From CAKRJP01 sp963634745 (GTDB lineage: Bacteria; Bacillota; Clostridia; Lachnospirales; Lachnospiraceae): a stretch of DNA of 64,000 bases. Below the pieces are notes generated by a model. The model saw only the letters and a program-made list of their open reading frames with translations, was not told where the DNA came from and searched no databases. Each line of letters opens with the position of its first letter. Position 1 is the stretch's first letter. The stretch covers positions 14,022 through 78,021 of the forward strand of contig CAVHCX010000013.1 in assembly GCA_963634745.1 (NCBI GenBank), written 5' to 3'. Of this stretch, positions 61,758 to 64,000 are shown one piece after another. A program made the position numbers and the translations under genes.

Positions 61758-61787
61758 TTGATTTTTCAAAAAATCTTGTGGTAAAAT
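61758..61787 (+). promoter_or_regulatory. Promoter of the DUF2798-like membrane protein gene
   Basis: TTGATT (61758-61763) and TAAAAT (61782-61787) are spaced by 18 nt, and TGG precedes the -10 to give an extended element. The predicted leader is about 95 nt long and contains the ribosome-site hairpin. Confidence 0.6.
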
Positions 61788-61824
61788 CCTAAAGAACTAA
61801 ATATGGTCTAATTGGAAACGATAC

Positions 61825-61884
61825 ATCCTCCCTTTGGATGACAACGAACAACACATGTATTCGCTTATTAAACAAAGGGAGGAT
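61825..61884 (+). promoter_or_regulatory. Hairpin sequestering the ribosome binding site
   Basis: ATCCTCCCTTTG (61825-61836) is perfectly complementary to CAAAGGGAGGAT (61873-61884), which contains the whole Shine-Dalgarno sequence of the ATG at 61891. The loop is 36 nt. Translation should be low unless the stem is opened by temperature, a ligand, an RNA or a protein. Confidence 0.7.
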
Positions 61885-61890
61885 ATTTTT

Positions 61891-62379
61891 ATGCCAAAAA
61901 ACAAATTTGAAGACGTAATTTTTACTATTATCATGGCCACGATTATGGTTTACGGAATGGTGGTTTACAACGTAGCACTAAATACAGGATCAGTAAGTGG
62001 GGCAACCTTTATAGCAGCCCTTCATGAGCTTCCGATCATGGTGCCGGTTGCCTTTGTCTTAGAGTTCTTTATCGTGGGAAAGATTGCAGGAATGTTAGCT
62101 TTTACTGTAATGAAGCCAACAGACCGTCCACAGTTTATTACCTATGCAATTTCTATTTGCATCTGCTGCATTATGTGCCCGACCATGAGCCTTGTGGCAA
62201 CCTGCCTCTTTAAGGAAAATCCATCCTTCGGGGTATGGGTTAAGACCTTCGCAATGAACTTCCCGATGGCGATCTGCTATCAGATGTTCTACTGCGGACC
62301 ATTTGTAAGATTGATCTTCCGTACGATCTTCAGAAGAAATGAAGCAAAAGAGAATCAGCCTGTAGCTGATATGGCATAG
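61891..62379 (+). CDS. DUF2798-like small membrane protein
   Basis: 162 residues from the ATG at 61891, chosen for the GGGAGG site 6-7 nt upstream. Four hydrophobic segments are present, with FEDVIFTIIMATIMVYGMVVYN at the start and FPMAICYQMFYCGPFVRLIFR near the end, resembling the DUF2798 family. The C-terminus is short and polar. Function unknown. It is a single-gene unit with its own promoter, a leader hairpin that covers the ribosome site, and a strong terminator, so its expression appears to be tightly controlled. Confidence 0.75.
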   Translation: MPKNKFEDVIFTIIMATIMVYGMVVYNVALNTGSVSGATFIAALHELPIMVPVAFVLEFFIVGKIAGMLAFTVMKPTDRPQFITYAISICICCIMCPTMSLVATCLFKENPSFGVWVKTFAMNFPMAICYQMFYCGPFVRLIFRTIFRRNEAKENQPVADMA

Positions 62380-62388
62380 TTATATGGT

Positions 62389-62424
62389 AAATGAGAATCC
62401 TGTCCGGGATTCTCATTTTTTTTG
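62389..62424 (+). terminator. Intrinsic terminator of the DUF2798-like gene
   Basis: AATGAGAATCC pairs with GGATTCTCATT around a short loop, followed by a run of T residues. Confidence 0.92.
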
Positions 62425-62428
62425 TATG

Positions 62429-62458
62429 TTGAATGTCTGATCTGTGCTACAGTATAGG
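62429..62458 (+). promoter_or_regulatory. Candidate promoter of the PAS protein gene
   Basis: TTGAAT (62429-62434) and TATAGG (62453-62458) are spaced by 18 nt, 36 nt before the ATG at 62495. Both boxes match 4 of 6 positions. Confidence 0.4.
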
Positions 62459-62494
62459 TGGCAACAATTGAGCAAGAAGGGAGCGCGTACATAG

Positions 62495-63151
62495 ATGAGC
62501 TATAAGGAATTATTTCCATATTTGAAAAGTATTATTGATCAGGACACCTGCAGCGTGGTGATTTGTAATCTCCACCATGAGATTATTTATATGAATCCTA
62601 CTGCCATTCAGGCTTATGAAAAATGGGGCGGCAAGAAGCTCTTGGGACAGAGCCTTTTGAATTGTCACAATCCCCAGTCCAGGGAAAGTATCTACCAGGT
62701 CGTGGCATGGTTTGCGGCGGATGAAAGCCATAATATCATCCATACCTTCCACAATCCCAAGCAGAACAAGGACGGATATATGGTAGCTTTAAGGGATAAT
62801 GGCAAATTAATCGGTTACTATGAAAAGCATGAATTCCGTAATCCGGAACTTAGGAAGCCTTATCAAGCTATGATGGAATGCTATGTGGAGACGGTGGAGA
62901 ATCTCAATACAGACCTGCCGACAAAAGGCAAGGCGCCGGAAACTTCAGCTACAGAGGCAGGGCAGGCGGAGACTCGGGAAGGCAGAATGCCCTTCGATAA
63001 GGAGGCGAGAATTGAGTACCTGAAAAAAGAGATTGCCTATAAAAATGACAAGCTGGTAAAATCAGGCATATTTAATTTTAAAAAGGTTCAGGATATCGGG
63101 AAAGAATTGGAGATCTTGCAGAGTGAGTTGGCGGAGCTTATGAAAGAGTGA
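62495..63151 (+). CDS. PAS-domain protein with C-terminal coiled coil
   Basis: 218 residues, soluble. Residues about 10-115 form a PAS-like domain (VVICNLHHEIIYMNPTA, LGQSLLNCHNPQSRESI), close to the type with a conserved Asn-Cys-His motif. A low-complexity linker rich in Ala, Thr and Glu follows (about 145-170). The C-terminus is a Lys/Glu coiled coil. There is no output domain, so it may be a sensor that binds another protein. It sits upstream of the citrate lyase genes but is separated from them by 114 nt containing its own regulatory dyad. Confidence 0.8.
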   Translation: MSYKELFPYLKSIIDQDTCSVVICNLHHEIIYMNPTAIQAYEKWGGKKLLGQSLLNCHNPQSRESIYQVVAWFAADESHNIIHTFHNPKQNKDGYMVALRDNGKLIGYYEKHEFRNPELRKPYQAMMECYVETVENLNTDLPTKGKAPETSATEAGQAETREGRMPFDKEARIEYLKKEIAYKNDKLVKSGIFNFKKVQDIGKELEILQSELAELMKE

Positions 63152-63178
63152 GAATTTTATCTTAACAAAATTTAAGGA

Positions 63179-63195
63179 AAACCATGATGTGGTTT
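63179..63195. promoter_or_regulatory. Dyad upstream of citD
   Basis: AAACCA (63179-63184) and TGGTTT (63190-63195) flank 5 nt. A TATAAA at 63220-63225 is a possible -10, which puts the dyad near the -35 region. It could be the operator for a citrate-responsive regulator. Confidence 0.35.
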
Positions 63196-63265
63196 AAGTT
63201 TCTGCTCCTATGATTAGCCTATAAAGAACATTAGAAATCACGGTGTGTGATGAAGGAGGGCAATA

Positions 63266-63565
63266 ATGGAGATTAAGAAACCTGCAGTTGCGGGAACTTT
63301 GGAATCAAGTGACGCTCAGGTAACAGTTGAGCCGGGAAACGGATCCGTGGAACTGACATTAGAAAGTGCAGTTATTCATCAGTTCGGAAATCAGATCAAA
63401 AAGGTCATCATGGAAACTTTGGATCGCCTGGAAGTAAATGATGTAAAGATCACTGTAGTGGATAAGGGTGCTCTTGATTGTACCTTGAAGGCAAGAATTG
63501 AAGGCGCTGTATATCGTTCTGTAGAGCAGACAGAGAATTTACCATGGGGAGGTGCGATTCGATAA
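63266..63565 (+). CDS. citD: Citrate lyase acyl carrier protein (gamma subunit)
   Basis: 99 residues, the normal length. The prosthetic-group serine is S14 in AGTLESSDAQV, to which the phosphoribosyl-dephospho-CoA arm is attached. It carries acetyl and citryl groups between the alpha and beta subunits of citrate lyase, which splits citrate to acetate and oxaloacetate during anaerobic fermentation. GGAGG precedes the ATG. Its stop overlaps the citE start (TAATG). Confidence 0.95.
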   Translation: MEIKKPAVAGTLESSDAQVTVEPGNGSVELTLESAVIHQFGNQIKKVIMETLDRLEVNDVKITVVDKGALDCTLKARIEGAVYRSVEQTENLPWGGAIR

Positions 63566-64000
63566 TGAACCCAAATAAGAAAAGACTTAGAAGAACCATG
63601 ATGTTTTTAAATGCACAGAAGCCGGGACTTATTAAGGATCCTTATATCTATAAGCCGGATTCTATCATGCTGGATCTTGAGGATGCAGTTGCTCAGAACC
63701 AGAAGGATGCTGCAAGATTTTCCCTGTATCATGCATTACAGGAAATCGACTACCGTGGAGTGGAGCGCATCGTTCGTATCAACGCTTTGGATACTCCTTA
63801 CTGGCAGGAGGATGTTCGTGTATGTGTGGCCGGTGGATGCGACGGTATTCGTATTCCAAAGACGGAAACAGCAGAGGATGTTAAGTTAGTAGAGGCAGCC
63901 ATTGTTGCAGCTGAGAAGGAATTCGGAAAAGAAGAGGGAAGCACTCTTATTATGGCAGCTTTGGAGTCTGCAAGAGGTGTTATGAACGCCCTTGAAATCT
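63565..64000 (+). CDS. citE: Citrate lyase beta subunit, 3'-truncated by the window
   Basis: The first 145 codons are present, running off the right edge. RRTMMFLNAQKPGLIKD, DSIMLDLEDAVAQNQKD and IRIPKTETAEDV match the citryl-ACP lyase of the HpcH/CitE family, including the magnesium-binding LEDAV. ATG shares a nucleotide with the citD stop, indicating coupling. Together with citD and the CitMHS transporter it supports citrate fermentation. The alpha subunit citF presumably lies beyond the edge. Confidence 0.93.
   Translation, partial: MNPNKKRLRRTMMFLNAQKPGLIKDPYIYKPDSIMLDLEDAVAQNQKDAARFSLYHALQEIDYRGVERIVRINALDTPYWQEDVRVCVAGGCDGIRIPKTETAEDVKLVEAAIVAAEKEFGKEEGSTLIMAALESARGVMNALEI

Noticed and set aside
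1..64000. tRNA, rRNA, insertion sequence, integrase, prophage or CRISPR features
   Set aside because: I looked for transposase or integrase motifs, regularly spaced repeats and conserved RNA sequences by eye and found none that I can support.

Overview
The window looks like chromosomal DNA of a strictly anaerobic Gram-positive Clostridia, most likely Lachnospiraceae. Several things point there: a glycine/proline-reductase family fragment, a group B-type [FeFe] hydrogenase, a flavodiiron protein, a GPH sugar symporter with GH127/GH78/GH36/permuted GH3 enzymes, hybrid histidine kinases, citrate lyase genes, strong AGGAGG-type ribosome binding sites and moderate GC. I see no rRNA, tRNA, CRISPR array, transposase or phage structural gene. 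The family-level assignment is inference; genus cannot be fixed.

Layout. 0-2 kb: 3' end of a GrdE/PrdA/PrdD-family gene and a PAS-GGDEF protein. 2-5.7 kb: a PLD-helicase-DUF3427 protein, a Nudix hydrolase and a small 21-residue-repeat protein packed together. 5.75-13 kb: a long co-directional run with a NapH-like Fe-S membrane protein, a C39-like papain-fold protein, a GH36 alpha-galactosidase, a metallo-beta-lactamase/VOC fusion with an internal ribosome binding site, and a GH127 enzyme carrying Ig-like domains. 13-18.3 kb (minus strand): a lipoprotein solute-binding protein followed by a giant hybrid histidine kinase. 18.5-25.2 kb: a GPH transporter, GH78-like and permuted GH3 operon, with a divergent AraC regulator. 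25-29.4 kb: an alpha/beta hydrolase, a second hybrid kinase and a YitT-family membrane protein.

29.6-43.2 kb is the most coherent block and the best candidate for an undescribed system. A LysR regulator precedes a sulfonate/nitrate/taurine-type ABC transporter, then thioredoxin, a cytoplasmic arylsulfotransferase-family protein, thioredoxin reductase, a small siroheme sulfite reductase with ferredoxin domains, TusA, a second thioredoxin, a ThiS-like carrier ending Gly-Gly-Gly-Cys, a ThiF/MoeB E1-like enzyme and a JAMM protease. BioY and siroheme genes (precorrin-2 dehydrogenase, hemC, cobA-hemD) follow. Read together, the genes suggest import of an organosulfur compound, release of its sulfo group as sulfite, reduction to sulfide, loading onto a carrier protein as a thiocarboxylate, and local supply of siroheme. 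How the sulfo group is released is unknown; a transfer to thioredoxin is my hypothesis.

43.2-48 kb: [FeFe] hydrogenase, a CitMHS-type citrate transporter behind an attenuator-like leader, a 442-nt structured intergenic region and a flavodiiron protein. 48-56.6 kb: a hypothetical protein translationally coupled to a secreted nuclease, then a 2337-residue AT-rich protein with no domain I recognise. 56.7-61.7 kb: a cell-surface glycan O-acetylation operon (SGNH, DUF4358-like, MBOAT, DHHW) ending with an aldo/keto reductase. 61.8-64 kb: a small membrane protein whose ribosome binding site is sequestered by a perfect 12-bp hairpin, a PAS protein, citD and the start of citE.
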